47,172 nt of DNA from Verrucomicrobiota bacterium (GTDB taxonomy: Bacteria > Verrucomicrobiota > Verrucomicrobiia > Chthoniobacterales > JAFAMB01), in the NCBI GenBank assembly GCA_019247695.1, contig JAFBAP010000047.1:1-47172 (forward strand), written 5' to 3'. The notes under the pieces are model-generated. The model worked only from the letters and a program-made list of their open reading frames with translations. It was not told where the DNA came from and searched no databases. Shown here piece by piece: positions 34,681 to 43,596 of the stretch (position 1 is its first letter; each line of letters starts with the position of its first letter). The translations under genes and the position numbers were made by a program.

Positions 34681-36108
34681 ATGGCCAAACCTGCAGCCGC
34701 AACCCGGACGCCGAAAGGCCGTCAGGCCGGGACCGCGACGCCTTCAAAGCCGCATGCCGGTGCCTCAACCGGGAAAGCATCAGCGTCCGCGCGGCGACGA
34801 AAAAACGCATTCCGTGCCACGATCCGGATGTATCGGCAGGGATTAGGCGATTGCTTCCTTATCACTTTGCCGAAATCCGGTACCCCGGAAGCTTATTATC
34901 GAATCCTTATAGATTGCGGCGTCATCCTCGGTACCCCGGATGCCGTGGCCAAGATGACTGAGGTCCTCAAAGACGTTGTCGCAGTATCAAAAGGTCAGAT
35001 CGACCTCTTGCTTGCCACCCATCAGCACTGGGATCATCTTTCCGGCTTTATTCAAGCGGCCGACACTTTTGATCGGTTGGAAGTTAAAAAAGTCTGGATG
35101 GCGTGGACCGAAAACCCGGATGATGACTTGGCAAAACAACTTGCAGGGGACCGTGATGCGGCCCTGACGGCGTTGCGTGCTGCGGGAAGCGGCATGCTCA
35201 TTTCAGGGGATTTGGACGGAGCCGATGAGGTGGCTGACTTTGCGGGGCTCTTCGGCGTTGCCGGCGGCGCGTCCACCCAAGACGCCATCGAGCGGCTCCG
35301 AAAGAAGGCTAAAGCGCCCGTTCGCTACTGTTATCCGACGGATGGCCCCGTTCATCTGGAAGCCCCGGACGTCCGATTGTACGTACTGGGCCCTCCCCAC
35401 GATCCCAAGCTCATCAGACAAACCCTGGATACCAAACGCGATCCGGAGACGTACGGGATCAGGGCTCAAATGTCCGCTGCGGCGGCCGCTTTGGAAACGC
35501 TGAAAGACGAGCCGGCGAGCCCGTTCGGCACCCTTCATGCGATCCCGATGAACGTGGCCTCCAGCTTACCGTTCTTCAAAAATCACTACTTTGGCGCAAG
35601 CCGCAGCGGTGACGAGTGGCGCCGGATCGACAGCGGTTGGCTCGACGGTTCGTCCGAGCTCGCGTTGGCGCTGGACAGTGCAACGAACAACACCAGCCTC
35701 GTTCTAGCCATCGAATTACGAGACGGTGATGTGCTGTTATTTGCTGCCGACGCGCAAGTCGGCAACTGGCTTTCGTGGCAGGATCTCAAGTGGACCGTGG
35801 GCGGCCGGGAGGTCACGGGTCCTGAACTCCTGAGGCGCACCGTCTTCTATAAAGTCGGGCATCACGGGAGCCATAACGCCACCCTTCGCCAGAAAGGTCT
35901 CGAACAGATGGAGCGGCTCGCAACCGCCGTCATTCCGGTGAACCACGAGATGGCTCTCAAAAAGAGGTGGGGGCGAATGCCTTTGCCTGAACTCGTCGAT
36001 GCTCTGCGCGAGAGGGCCGCCAAAGGCGTGCTGAGGTCCGATGAAGATCCCAAAGAGCCGATCCAAGGGGTGGAAGTTGACCCGCTCTACTTTGAGATTA
36101 CGCTTTGA
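34681..36108 (+). CDS. ComEC-like metallo-beta-lactamase-fold hydrolase
   Basis: This 475-residue protein has a basic, low-complexity N-terminus (about 1-45, Lys/Arg/Ala/Pro-rich) and an MBL-fold hydrolase of the ComEC/Rec2-like group. Metal motifs visible are THQHWDHLSGF near 113-123 and FKVGHHGSHNATL near 395-408, plus Asp-containing LIDCGVIL and LLFAADAQVGNW. Relatives cleave phosphodiester or related bonds. Comparable MBL proteins are encoded beside proteases and STAND ATPases in bacterial conflict systems. The start at ATG 34681 has AGAGGA about 12 bases upstream and lies 17 bases after the protease stop. Two fragments of this gene occur in the decayed copy at 21.27-21.51 kb. The substrate is not predictable. 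Confidence 0.85.
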   Translation: MAKPAAATRTPKGRQAGTATPSKPHAGASTGKASASARRRKNAFRATIRMYRQGLGDCFLITLPKSGTPEAYYRILIDCGVILGTPDAVAKMTEVLKDVVAVSKGQIDLLLATHQHWDHLSGFIQAADTFDRLEVKKVWMAWTENPDDDLAKQLAGDRDAALTALRAAGSGMLISGDLDGADEVADFAGLFGVAGGASTQDAIERLRKKAKAPVRYCYPTDGPVHLEAPDVRLYVLGPPHDPKLIRQTLDTKRDPETYGIRAQMSAAAAALETLKDEPASPFGTLHAIPMNVASSLPFFKNHYFGASRSGDEWRRIDSGWLDGSSELALALDSATNNTSLVLAIELRDGDVLLFAADAQVGNWLSWQDLKWTVGGREVTGPELLRRTVFYKVGHHGSHNATLRQKGLEQMERLATAVIPVNHEMALKKRWGRMPLPELVDALRERAAKGVLRSDEDPKEPIQGVEVDPLYFEITL

Positions 36109-36254
36109 CCGCCCAATGTTCCTCAACGGCCGGCCGATAAACAACCTCCTGCTCAACCGGATCACCTGGGCGGTCGCCCGCATGGATCCTTCTTCTGTGA
36201 CTCGAGGCACCCGCCCGACCCGCCGCCAGGGCGCACCAAGACTTCCCAAGCACA

Positions 36255-37130
36255 ATGAACCTCCAAATTACCAGGCGTCAGCAGGCCAATGCTACCATGC
36301 ATCGGCAGGCCGGTAGCCGTCAATGCTCAGCCCTAAGGTCCTTGTCCGCCGGCCTTTCGTCGATCAGGAGCTTCCTCCTTCCCGCCGTTCTCCTCGCCGT
36401 AACGACGCCGGGGATCCGCGCTCAAGATGCGCAAACCCCGCCTACGCTCACGGCTCACGATGTCTATACGCCCTCATTTCAGGCGCTGTTCACTCTCTTC
36501 ATCCTGGCCGTACTCCTTGAGTCAGGTCTCGCCATCATTTTTAACTGGAAGCTGTTTATCTCAACTTTTGACGCCAAGGCCACCAAGCCCTTGATCGCCG
36601 TCCTCGTCGCGAGCCTCTTTGTCTTCAGGTATAAACTGGACATCGTCACCAGGTTGGTAAATATCTACACGAATGCAGGCTACCCGATAAATTTTGCCGG
36701 GAAGTTCCTGACGGCCCTGGTGATTGCGGGTGGTAGTGCCGGGGTAAACAGATTGCTGCAGGCCCTGGGTTTTCGGTCTGTCCAGACGGAATCCCAGCCG
36801 CCGCCGAGGGTTCCACCGGCGGTAGCGTGGATTTCCGTCACTCTGAAGCGAGTAAAAGCAGAGGGGATGGTTAACGTCCTTGCCCGGCCGGACGGCAACT
36901 TCAGCCTGATCGGAACGATTTCCGGCCCCGGACTGGCCAATCCGCTCCTTCGATTCTTCTTCCAGGATCGTGCCCGGTTTCCGGGATCTGGCGGCCACAC
37001 CCTTGTGCCGGGAACGTGGGCGATTCAACTCGAAGGAGTCGACCGGAATGGAGCGGTCATCCAATCAAGACTCTGGGGACCTTACGCGATTGCAGCGGGT
37101 ACCATTATCGATATCGAGTTGACGTTGTAA
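36255..37130 (+). CDS. small multi-pass membrane protein with C-terminal soluble domain
   Basis: This 291-residue protein is not recognised. Residues about 40-57 form a signal- or anchor-like segment (SFLLPAVLLAVTTPGIRAQD). Then come helices about 73-97 (ALFTLFILAVLLESGLAIIF), 108-125 (PLIAVLVASLFVF) and possibly 145-165. The last ~105 residues are beta-rich (FSLIGTISGPGLANPLLRFFF; GTWAIQLEGVDRNGAVI), like an Ig-like or carbohydrate-binding sandwich. It lies 146 bases after the MBL gene on the same strand and may be the cassette's third, membrane-acting component. ATG 36297 is an alternative start. No homologous fragment is present in the decayed copy. Confidence 0.65.
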   Translation: MNLQITRRQQANATMHRQAGSRQCSALRSLSAGLSSIRSFLLPAVLLAVTTPGIRAQDAQTPPTLTAHDVYTPSFQALFTLFILAVLLESGLAIIFNWKLFISTFDAKATKPLIAVLVASLFVFRYKLDIVTRLVNIYTNAGYPINFAGKFLTALVIAGGSAGVNRLLQALGFRSVQTESQPPPRVPPAVAWISVTLKRVKAEGMVNVLARPDGNFSLIGTISGPGLANPLLRFFFQDRARFPGSGGHTLVPGTWAIQLEGVDRNGAVIQSRLWGPYAIAAGTIIDIELTL

Positions 37131-37616
37131 GTCGAGTACGACAAGGTAGAATGTCGGCTAGGGGGGTGCCGCCGCCCGAGGCTGCTCCGTAGCCGGTTGA
37201 ATCGCTCGTAGACCCAACGGGCCGGGGAGATCTTAGCCCAGGGTTTACCCGGGGAACGCCACCCCCCTCACCGTTGAGCCCTCCTAAGGCGCCACGTCCG
37301 TACGCCCATCCTGACAAACGCCCGCCCCGCCGGGTTGGATTTGCTCAAGGGGCGGCAGAAAATGCGAGCGACCCCTTCTGCCGGCCCTTCAGACCTCGGA
37401 CGAGCAAGAGGGCCGCCCCTTCGGGGCTAAAGCCGGCTCAACCATCCTGAGAAGGGGTGTAGGAACCGATCCGGACTGCGGTGCACACAAAGTGCACAAA
37501 ACCAAATGAACAGCCGCATGTAACCCTGACGTGCAAGTACCGCGAATGGAGCCGAATCATCGTTAACCGGGCAGCATTCTTCCGGGGCGGACAACTGCAG
37601 TTAGCCCATCCAGGCC
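37131..37616. repeat. repeat-rich convergent intergenic region
   Basis: This stretch of about 485 bases lies between the ends of the membrane protein and giant kinase genes. It contains scattered modules of the MITE-like element: AAGGTAGAATGTCGGC (about 37143), AGACCCAACGGGCCGG (about 37210), CTTAGCCCAGGGTTTACCC (about 37234) and CGCCCCTTCGGGGCTAAAGC (about 37411). An ACCATCCTGAGAAGGGGTGT module is shared with 20.45 kb. No gene is supported. Confidence 0.55.
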
Positions 37617-40600
37617 CTACTGATGATCCTCCTGGGGCGTCACCTCAGAAAAAGTTACCTCATGCACTCGCAACCATTCCCGTGCGGACGGAATCCCCGC
37701 GGTGGCCGCCTGTTTTATCCAGCCTACGGCCTCGGTGCGGCGGCCCGGCTTCTCGGCGATCAGAAGGCCATAGAAATACATGCTTAACACGTTGCTATGC
37801 TCTATGCCTTCTTTATAGAGCTCCTCTGCCTTTCCTTCATTCTTTTGCATGCCGCCGAAGCCTTTCTCATACAACTGGCCAAGGTGCGCCGCGGCGTTCC
37901 AGTCCCCCTCCGCGACCGCCCGTTCCCACCACGGCTTGGCTTGGCTGTAAAACGCGTCTGCCTGGGCCATGAGCTTCTGTTTGAGTGACCCTGTACTGTG
38001 TCCCGCTTCGACTTGTTTGTCTTCCGCCTTGTATTGGAGTATCCGGCCGGCTAACACCATCGCGGGAACGACGCCTTGGCTGGCCAGAGGCAGGATGATC
38101 TTTTCAGCTTTCTGTACATCTTGCTTTGTCCCCCTGCCACTTAAGTAACAGTCGCCGATGTATGCGCCGGCTTCCAGATTTGGTTTTGGGGCGGTATAGG
38201 CCCGGTTAAGCCATGCAAACCCTTCTTTGTCGTCGTCCGGAGTCCCTTTTCTGAAATAGAATCGGCCGACTCTCATCATAGCATAGGAATCGCCCAGGTT
38301 GGCCGCGCGAAGGAACAAGTCAAACGCCTCGGGCCCATTCTCGTTGGCGGCCAGCCACAGAATGGCCGGGAGAATATTCAAGTTCGCCGCGTCTCTGATG
38401 CTTGATCCGTAAGAGAGGCTGAATTCATCCCCGCTGATCGGAGGCACCTTGGTTCGGAGCTCTTCGATAACCTGTCCAAGCTCGTTGTACTCTTGGGGAT
38501 TGGGCTGTCCAGGCCGCGTCAGGGCCTGCACAAGCCGCACGTAAGCATTGAGGAATTGCGGAGAACCTCTTTCAGACTTTTTGACCTCATTCCGTAAAAC
38601 TTCGATGGGATCCGGCTGGAGCGTCAGGACGATCCGGGGCGGGGTCGCTCGATCCAGTTGTAATTCCTGCTGCGCCGGCAGGTACCCTGGCAGAGTGGCC
38701 GTGAGTTCATGGCGCCCAAACGGGACGCGGGTAAAGGTGTTCGGCGGCTGCTGGGGCGGCCTGCCGTCCAGCGACACCGAGGCACCGGGCGGCTGGGTCT
38801 GCACCGCTAAGGCCGGCAACTCAGTCGCAACGGGCTGCAGCATCAGGCGCAACTCCGGGCTCATTCGCTCACGAACCTCCAGCTCCTGGCTGAGCGGCTC
38901 ATAGCCGTCCAACGTGGCGGTGAGCCGGTGATGCCCGAAGGGCACATGGGTGAAAGTATCGGGCAGCTGCTGGGGCGGCTTGCCGTCCAGCAACACCGAG
39001 GCGCCGGCCGGCTCCGTTTGCACTGATAAGGCTGCAAGTTCGGTGGGAACCGGCTGGAGCGTCAGGACGATTTGGGGCGAGGTCGCTCTATCCAGGTTCA
39101 ACTCTTGTTGCGCCGGCAAATAACCTTTCAACGCAGCCGTGAGCCGGTGGTACCCAAATGGCACGTGGGTAAAAATGTTCGGCAGCTGCTGGGGCGGCTT
39201 GCCGTCCAGCAGGAGCGAAGCGCCCGCCGGCTCGGTTTGCACCGTCAGGGCCGGCAACTCGGTCGGAACGGGCTGCAGCGTCAGGCGCAACTCCGCGCTC
39301 ATGCCTTCATGCACCTCCAGCTCCTCGCTGAACGGTTCATAGTTGTCCAGCGTGGCGGTGAGCCGGTGCCGCCCGAACGGGACGTGCGTAAAAGTGCCGG
39401 CCGGGCTTTGGGGCGGCTTGCCGTCCAGTAACACCGAACCGCCCGCCGGTTCCGTTTGGATCGAGACCGCGGCAACCTCCGTCGGAACCGGCTGAAGCGT
39501 CAGGACGATCCGGGGCGGGGTCGCTCTATCCAGTTGCAATTCCTGCTGCGCCGGCAGGTACCCCGGCAAAGTGGCCGTGAGTTCATGGCGCCCAAACGGG
39601 ACGCGGGTAAAGGTATTTGGCGGCTGCTGGGGCGGCTTGCCGTCCAGCAACACCGAGGCACCGGCCGGCTGGGTCTGCACCGCCAAGGCCGGCAACTCAG
39701 TCGGAACGGGCTGCAGCGCCAGGCGCAGCTCCGGGCTCATGCCCGCACGGACTTCCAGCTCCTGGCTGAGCGGCTCGTAGCGGTCCAACCTAACCGTCAG
39801 CCGGTGACGCCCGAAGGGCACATGGGTGAAAGTGCCGGGCGCCTGCTGCGGCGGTTTGCCGTCCAGCAGAATGGAAGCGCCGGCCGGCTCCGTTTGCACC
39901 GTAAGCGCGGCAACTTCAATCGGAGCCGGCCGCAGCGCCAGAACGAGTTTTCGTGGGGTCACTCCATCCACCTGCACGTCTTGACGCGCCGGCAGGTATC
40001 CCTTGAGGTTGGCGGTAAGCCGATGGTGCCCGAACGGGACACGGGCAAAACGGTGCGGTGCGCTTAACGAGGGCCCTTCGTCCAGGGTAATGGCGGCGCC
40101 GGGCGGATCGCTTTCAACCGCGAGATCCGCAAACTCGGGAAGCGGCGGTGGCGGTGCCTGAGACCGGTAAACGACGTAACCACCAATTCCCACGCACGCC
40201 ATCAGGCCGGCTGCCAACGCCAAACGCCGCGCGCCCGCTTTCTTGGGTTTGGCTGGGCGCTCGGCCGGAATTTCCACCGGCGCTATCCGGGGCGGCCCCG
40301 GGGGGACGCGCCTCACGCTTTCAGAGGCGGATGCCGCCGTCCCCGTCACGCCAACTACGGCCGCCAGTTGCCGGGCTAACTCGCTTGCAGACGGCCATTC
40401 ATTGATCACCCCACGCCGCAACGCAGCGTTTGCACCTTCAGTCAACGTTGCCAGAGGCGTGTACTGCCCCGTTGCCTCCAGCCGGGCCCGCAGTCCCCCC
40501 AGCAACTCGTACGCCAGTAGACTCAACAAACGCACGTAACTGCCCCGGGAGCCACCTTCCACCGCGCCGTGCACCCGGGTTGCCGGACCTGACCCCGTGC

Positions 40601-43079
40601 CGGAGGGGGAAAGCACAAACAAAAAGTCAATCGCGTCCACCCTCAGCCCCAGGGATTCCCAAGCCGTGAGGGGCCGCTTTAAAGCGTTCACGTGAGTCCC
40701 GCCCCCTGTAGAATGCCGATTGGTTAAATGAATTCCCCTTAAGGTGAAGTCAACGTGCTGCAACCGGTGGCCGTGTGCGTGGTCGGCGAGCGGCGCCAGC
40801 AGGCTTAGCAACTGAACAATCTCCGGCGCGCTTAGCGCGTTGCGGATCCGAAGCACGTCCAGTAAGGATGCCCCCGCCACGTCCTCTTGTACCAGAACAC
40901 AGTAACCGGCGATCGTTTCCAAGTCGTAGACTGCACGAAGCATCGGGTGCGGTGCCTCCCATACACGGTTCACCGCCTCCTGCAGTCGCGCCACCCCGCC
41001 AGCCTCCGAGGCGACCTCCCGGTTCAACACCTGCAAGCTCACCCGGCGCTGCCGCCGGAGATCGTCCGCCAGGAAATGGCACCCCTGAGGAGTGTCACTT
41101 AGCCGGTCGACCAGTCGGTAACGCTGCGCAAGCAGGGTCTCCACATCCAAAGGTGCCGGCAGCGGCAACGCGGGATCGTTTACAGTTGGTAAATTCGTTT
41201 CAGCCGCATCGGTTGGTCCACCTGACGGTTGCAGGGGAGTTGGCTCCAGGTCAACGGTAGCGGGCCGGTCAGTCGCAGGAGCGGGAATCGGGCGGCCTGC
41301 AGCAGCCGCGACCCGGCCGGGCAGGCACCCGGCCAGGGTACGCACGAATTCGTCCGCCGTTCCAGCCTCGTCGGCTAAACCGCGCCGGAGCACCTGGTTA
41401 CCCCCTTCCGGCAGCGCTGCCAGCGGAATGTACCGCCCCTGGGTCTCCAGCGCGCCGCGCGGGCCGCCTAACAACTCGTAGGCCAACAAGCTCAACCGAC
41501 GGACGTACGAGCCTTTCGGTCCCGCCAGGGGTCCCGAAGGTTGCACCACGGTTGCTTCACCGGCCCAATGAAGTGGATCCTCAGCCTGAAACGCAAAGTC
41601 AATCGGTGCAACCCGCGGCGTCAGGTCCGGCCACTCCGTCAGGGGCTGCTGAATCCATTGCTCCAGGCCGGCACCATCCCGGCTCTGACCCGGATCGCTC
41701 AACTGGATCCCGCTCAGGGTAAAATCCAGGTACTCCAATCCCTTGAGCCGCGCGTGGTCGGCAACCGGCACCAACCGTTCCAATGCCGCAACGACCTCAG
41801 CCGCCGGCAATCGTCCACGGACCCGCAGGATCTCCTGCAGGCTGGGTGCGTTCAGGAATTCTTCCACGAGAACGGTTTGGTTCCCGGCCGTTTCCAGAGC
41901 AATGACCTGGCGCAAGCCCGGGTGCGGCGCGCTGCGCGCCTGATCGACGGCCCTTTCCAAAGCGGAAAAATGCAGGGCGTCGGCCAGGAACTCGCGGCTG
42001 AGGACCAAAAGGCTCACCGTGAGCCGGCGCTCAAGGTCAACCCCTCGATAACGCTTGCCGGCGACGTGGTCCGGTAACGGTTCATCCACGCGGTACTTGC
42101 GAGCAAAGACCGAGCCGGCCTCGACCGTCGCTTCGGAAGCGGGGCTTGAACCCATGGTCGCCGTCACGTCGGATTGCAAGGCACGGATGACGGCCGAAGC
42201 CGATCCGTTGAGCGCCGTGACGCCCAACTCTCGAACGCAGCGCTGGATGGCCCGCCGCAGCTCCGTGGCGCTTTGGGGCCGTTTGTCCCGATCCTTTTCC
42301 ATCATCCAAAGGATCAGGTTGATAAAGGGAGGCGGGAGGCCCTGCAGCGGCTCGGCCGGCACCGGCTTGTACAGGTGCTGGCTCATGATCTGAGCCACCG
42401 AACCGGAGAAAGGTGGCCGTCCCGTCACCAGGTAATACAGCGTGCTGCCCAGCGAATAAATGTCGGATCGAACGTCAAGATCGCGGTCCTCGAGCTGTTC
42501 CGGGCTGGCGAAATGGGGTGTCCCGACAAAACCTCCGCCCACGGTCAGGGACCCGGAATCCTCACCTTCTCGCTTGACACTCTTCGCAAGGCCGAAATCG
42601 ATGACTTTGACTACCTGTTCGCCGTCCTCGTCGACCAGCATGAGGTTGGTCGGCTTCAGGTCACGATGGACCAGTTGCTGCCGGGCCGCGGCGGCGAGCG
42701 CGCGCGCGACCTGGAAGGCAATGTTTAGGGCTTCCAGCGGGGTGAACCGGCCCTTCTGTTTCATGTATTCATCGACGGTCTGCCCATCGACGAACTCCAT
42801 GGCGTAAAAATAGGTGCCGTGATCCGTGCCCAGGTGGAACACCGACGCGACGTTCTGCTGGCGCAGAGCAGCCGCTGCCCGCGCTTCGCGCAAAAAGCGT
42901 TGCCGCGCCGTCTCGTTTTCCAAGTACGTCGCGTTGATGACCTTCAAAGCCACCGGGCAACGCAGGTTGGTGTCATAGGCCTTGTAGGTGATGCCCATGG
43001 CGCCGTGACCCAGTTCCCACAAACTGCCGTCAGCCCGCTTGAGCACCTCGTAATGCTGGTAGCGGTTATCCTCTGGCAT
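37617..43079 (-). CDS. Ser/Thr kinase with two pseudokinase domains, 7 PEGA repeats and Sel1 repeats
   Basis: This 1820-residue membrane kinase begins with an active Hanks-type domain (about 10-290): GHGAMGITYKA, K46 in VALKVI, HRD 138-140, DFG 161-163, FASPEQ. Two further kinase-shaped regions follow at about 325-600 and 650-925. Each has a YR-V/L-D-x-L start, a VLVEEFLNAPSLQEILRVRG-like hinge and a LLAYELLGG block. They lack the catalytic Lys (VSLLVL, VSLQVL), HRD (YLDFTLSGIQ, HVDFTLRGIH) and DFG. A single transmembrane helix lies near 955-973 (LALAAGLMACVGIGGYVVY). Seven PEGA repeats (about 980-1490) and Sel1-type repeats (about 1580-1800) follow, probably periplasmic. AGGA precedes ATG 43079. 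The TIR-like/SLOG gene lies upstream on the same strand. Confidence 0.85.
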   Translation of the reverse strand: MPEDNRYQHYEVLKRADGSLWELGHGAMGITYKAYDTNLRCPVALKVINATYLENETARQRFLREARAAAALRQQNVASVFHLGTDHGTYFYAMEFVDGQTVDEYMKQKGRFTPLEALNIAFQVARALAAAARQQLVHRDLKPTNLMLVDEDGEQVVKVIDFGLAKSVKREGEDSGSLTVGGGFVGTPHFASPEQLEDRDLDVRSDIYSLGSTLYYLVTGRPPFSGSVAQIMSQHLYKPVPAEPLQGLPPPFINLILWMMEKDRDKRPQSATELRRAIQRCVRELGVTALNGSASAVIRALQSDVTATMGSSPASEATVEAGSVFARKYRVDEPLPDHVAGKRYRGVDLERRLTVSLLVLSREFLADALHFSALERAVDQARSAPHPGLRQVIALETAGNQTVLVEEFLNAPSLQEILRVRGRLPAAEVVAALERLVPVADHARLKGLEYLDFTLSGIQLSDPGQSRDGAGLEQWIQQPLTEWPDLTPRVAPIDFAFQAEDPLHWAGEATVVQPSGPLAGPKGSYVRRLSLLAYELLGGPRGALETQGRYIPLAALPEGGNQVLRRGLADEAGTADEFVRTLAGCLPGRVAAAAGRPIPAPATDRPATVDLEPTPLQPSGGPTDAAETNLPTVNDPALPLPAPLDVETLLAQRYRLVDRLSDTPQGCHFLADDLRRQRRVSLQVLNREVASEAGGVARLQEAVNRVWEAPHPMLRAVYDLETIAGYCVLVQEDVAGASLLDVLRIRNALSAPEIVQLLSLLAPLADHAHGHRLQHVDFTLRGIHLTNRHSTGGGTHVNALKRPLTAWESLGLRVDAIDFLFVLSPSGTGSGPATRVHGAVEGGSRGSYVRLLSLLAYELLGGLRARLEATGQYTPLATLTEGANAALRRGVINEWPSASELARQLAAVVGVTGTAASASESVRRVPPGPPRIAPVEIPAERPAKPKKAGARRLALAAGLMACVGIGGYVVYRSQAPPPPLPEFADLAVESDPPGAAITLDEGPSLSAPHRFARVPFGHHRLTANLKGYLPARQDVQVDGVTPRKLVLALRPAPIEVAALTVQTEPAGASILLDGKPPQQAPGTFTHVPFGRHRLTVRLDRYEPLSQELEVRAGMSPELRLALQPVPTELPALAVQTQPAGASVLLDGKPPQQPPNTFTRVPFGRHELTATLPGYLPAQQELQLDRATPPRIVLTLQPVPTEVAAVSIQTEPAGGSVLLDGKPPQSPAGTFTHVPFGRHRLTATLDNYEPFSEELEVHEGMSAELRLTLQPVPTELPALTVQTEPAGASLLLDGKPPQQLPNIFTHVPFGYHRLTAALKGYLPAQQELNLDRATSPQIVLTLQPVPTELAALSVQTEPAGASVLLDGKPPQQLPDTFTHVPFGHHRLTATLDGYEPLSQELEVRERMSPELRLMLQPVATELPALAVQTQPPGASVSLDGRPPQQPPNTFTRVPFGRHELTATLPGYLPAQQELQLDRATPPRIVLTLQPDPIEVLRNEVKKSERGSPQFLNAYVRLVQALTRPGQPNPQEYNELGQVIEELRTKVPPISGDEFSLSYGSSIRDAANLNILPAILWLAANENGPEAFDLFLRAANLGDSYAMMRVGRFYFRKGTPDDDKEGFAWLNRAYTAPKPNLEAGAYIGDCYLSGRGTKQDVQKAEKIILPLASQGVVPAMVLAGRILQYKAEDKQVEAGHSTGSLKQKLMAQADAFYSQAKPWWERAVAEGDWNAAAHLGQLYEKGFGGMQKNEGKAEELYKEGIEHSNVLSMYFYGLLIAEKPGRRTEAVGWIKQAATAGIPSAREWLRVHEVTFSEVTPQEDHQ
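38590..40140 (-). repeat. 438-base tandem repeats encoding alternating PEGA units
   Basis: The PEGA-coding DNA repeats with an exact 438-base period: equivalent sites starting CGCTC lie at 38646, 39084 and 39522. Each 146-codon unit holds one 'GYLPAQQEL'-type and one 'YEPLSQELEV'-type PEGA repeat. The order along the protein is A-B-A-B-A-B-A, so expansion occurred by two-repeat blocks. Confidence 0.8.
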
Positions 43080-43594
43080 GACAGTCCTACGGCGATGATT
43101 CCGAACTAACCGTTCAGTTTGAGTAAATCCAGGTTTGAATCACGTACACGTCTCGGCCGGCGGTTTTCCTGCAGAGTAGAATCACGTTCGCCATTTGCAA
43201 CGGATAAGAACGCATCTAAAGCAGAAACCGCCAGCGTGAAGCTAGCGAAAACCGAGCTATCTCGTCAAGTCAGAGATCTGCCGGCCTCAAAGTCCGCGTC
43301 CCGCGATTGCGCCTCGGTTGTTCCATCCTCGTTTATTCACTCCATTGACCGCATTAAAGCGGGAAGCTGCCCCACCTGAGGTGCCTCTGTCCATTACCCA
43401 TTCAGGTCAGGTTCGCCATCGGAACCTGTTCCCATTCCTCGTGCATTTGGACTTGAAGTCTGCAGCCAATGGCGAGCGCGCAGCCCGAGATCCACCATGC
43501 CCGCTGGGGATTGCACCTCGTGTACCCGCCCAGGAAATGCCGTGGTGGGTCCGGCTGGTCTGATAAGCGAAGCCGGACCAAGCTAAAAAGGTAG
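43080..43594. other. intergenic region upstream of the giant kinase with inverted repeats
   Basis: About 515 bases without a supported gene. Two dyads stand out: CACCTGAGGTG (43373-43383) and CAGGTTC (43408-43414)/GAACCTG (43422-43428) with a 7-base loop. They could end transcription of the TIR-like/SLOG gene or control the kinase gene; neither has a T-run typical of an intrinsic terminator. Confidence 0.4.
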
Positions 43595-43596
43595 AT

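Noticed and set aside
43119-43379. 86-codon plus-strand frame upstream of the giant kinase
   Set aside because: No motif, no RBS, and composition unlike neighbouring genes; more likely promoter DNA.
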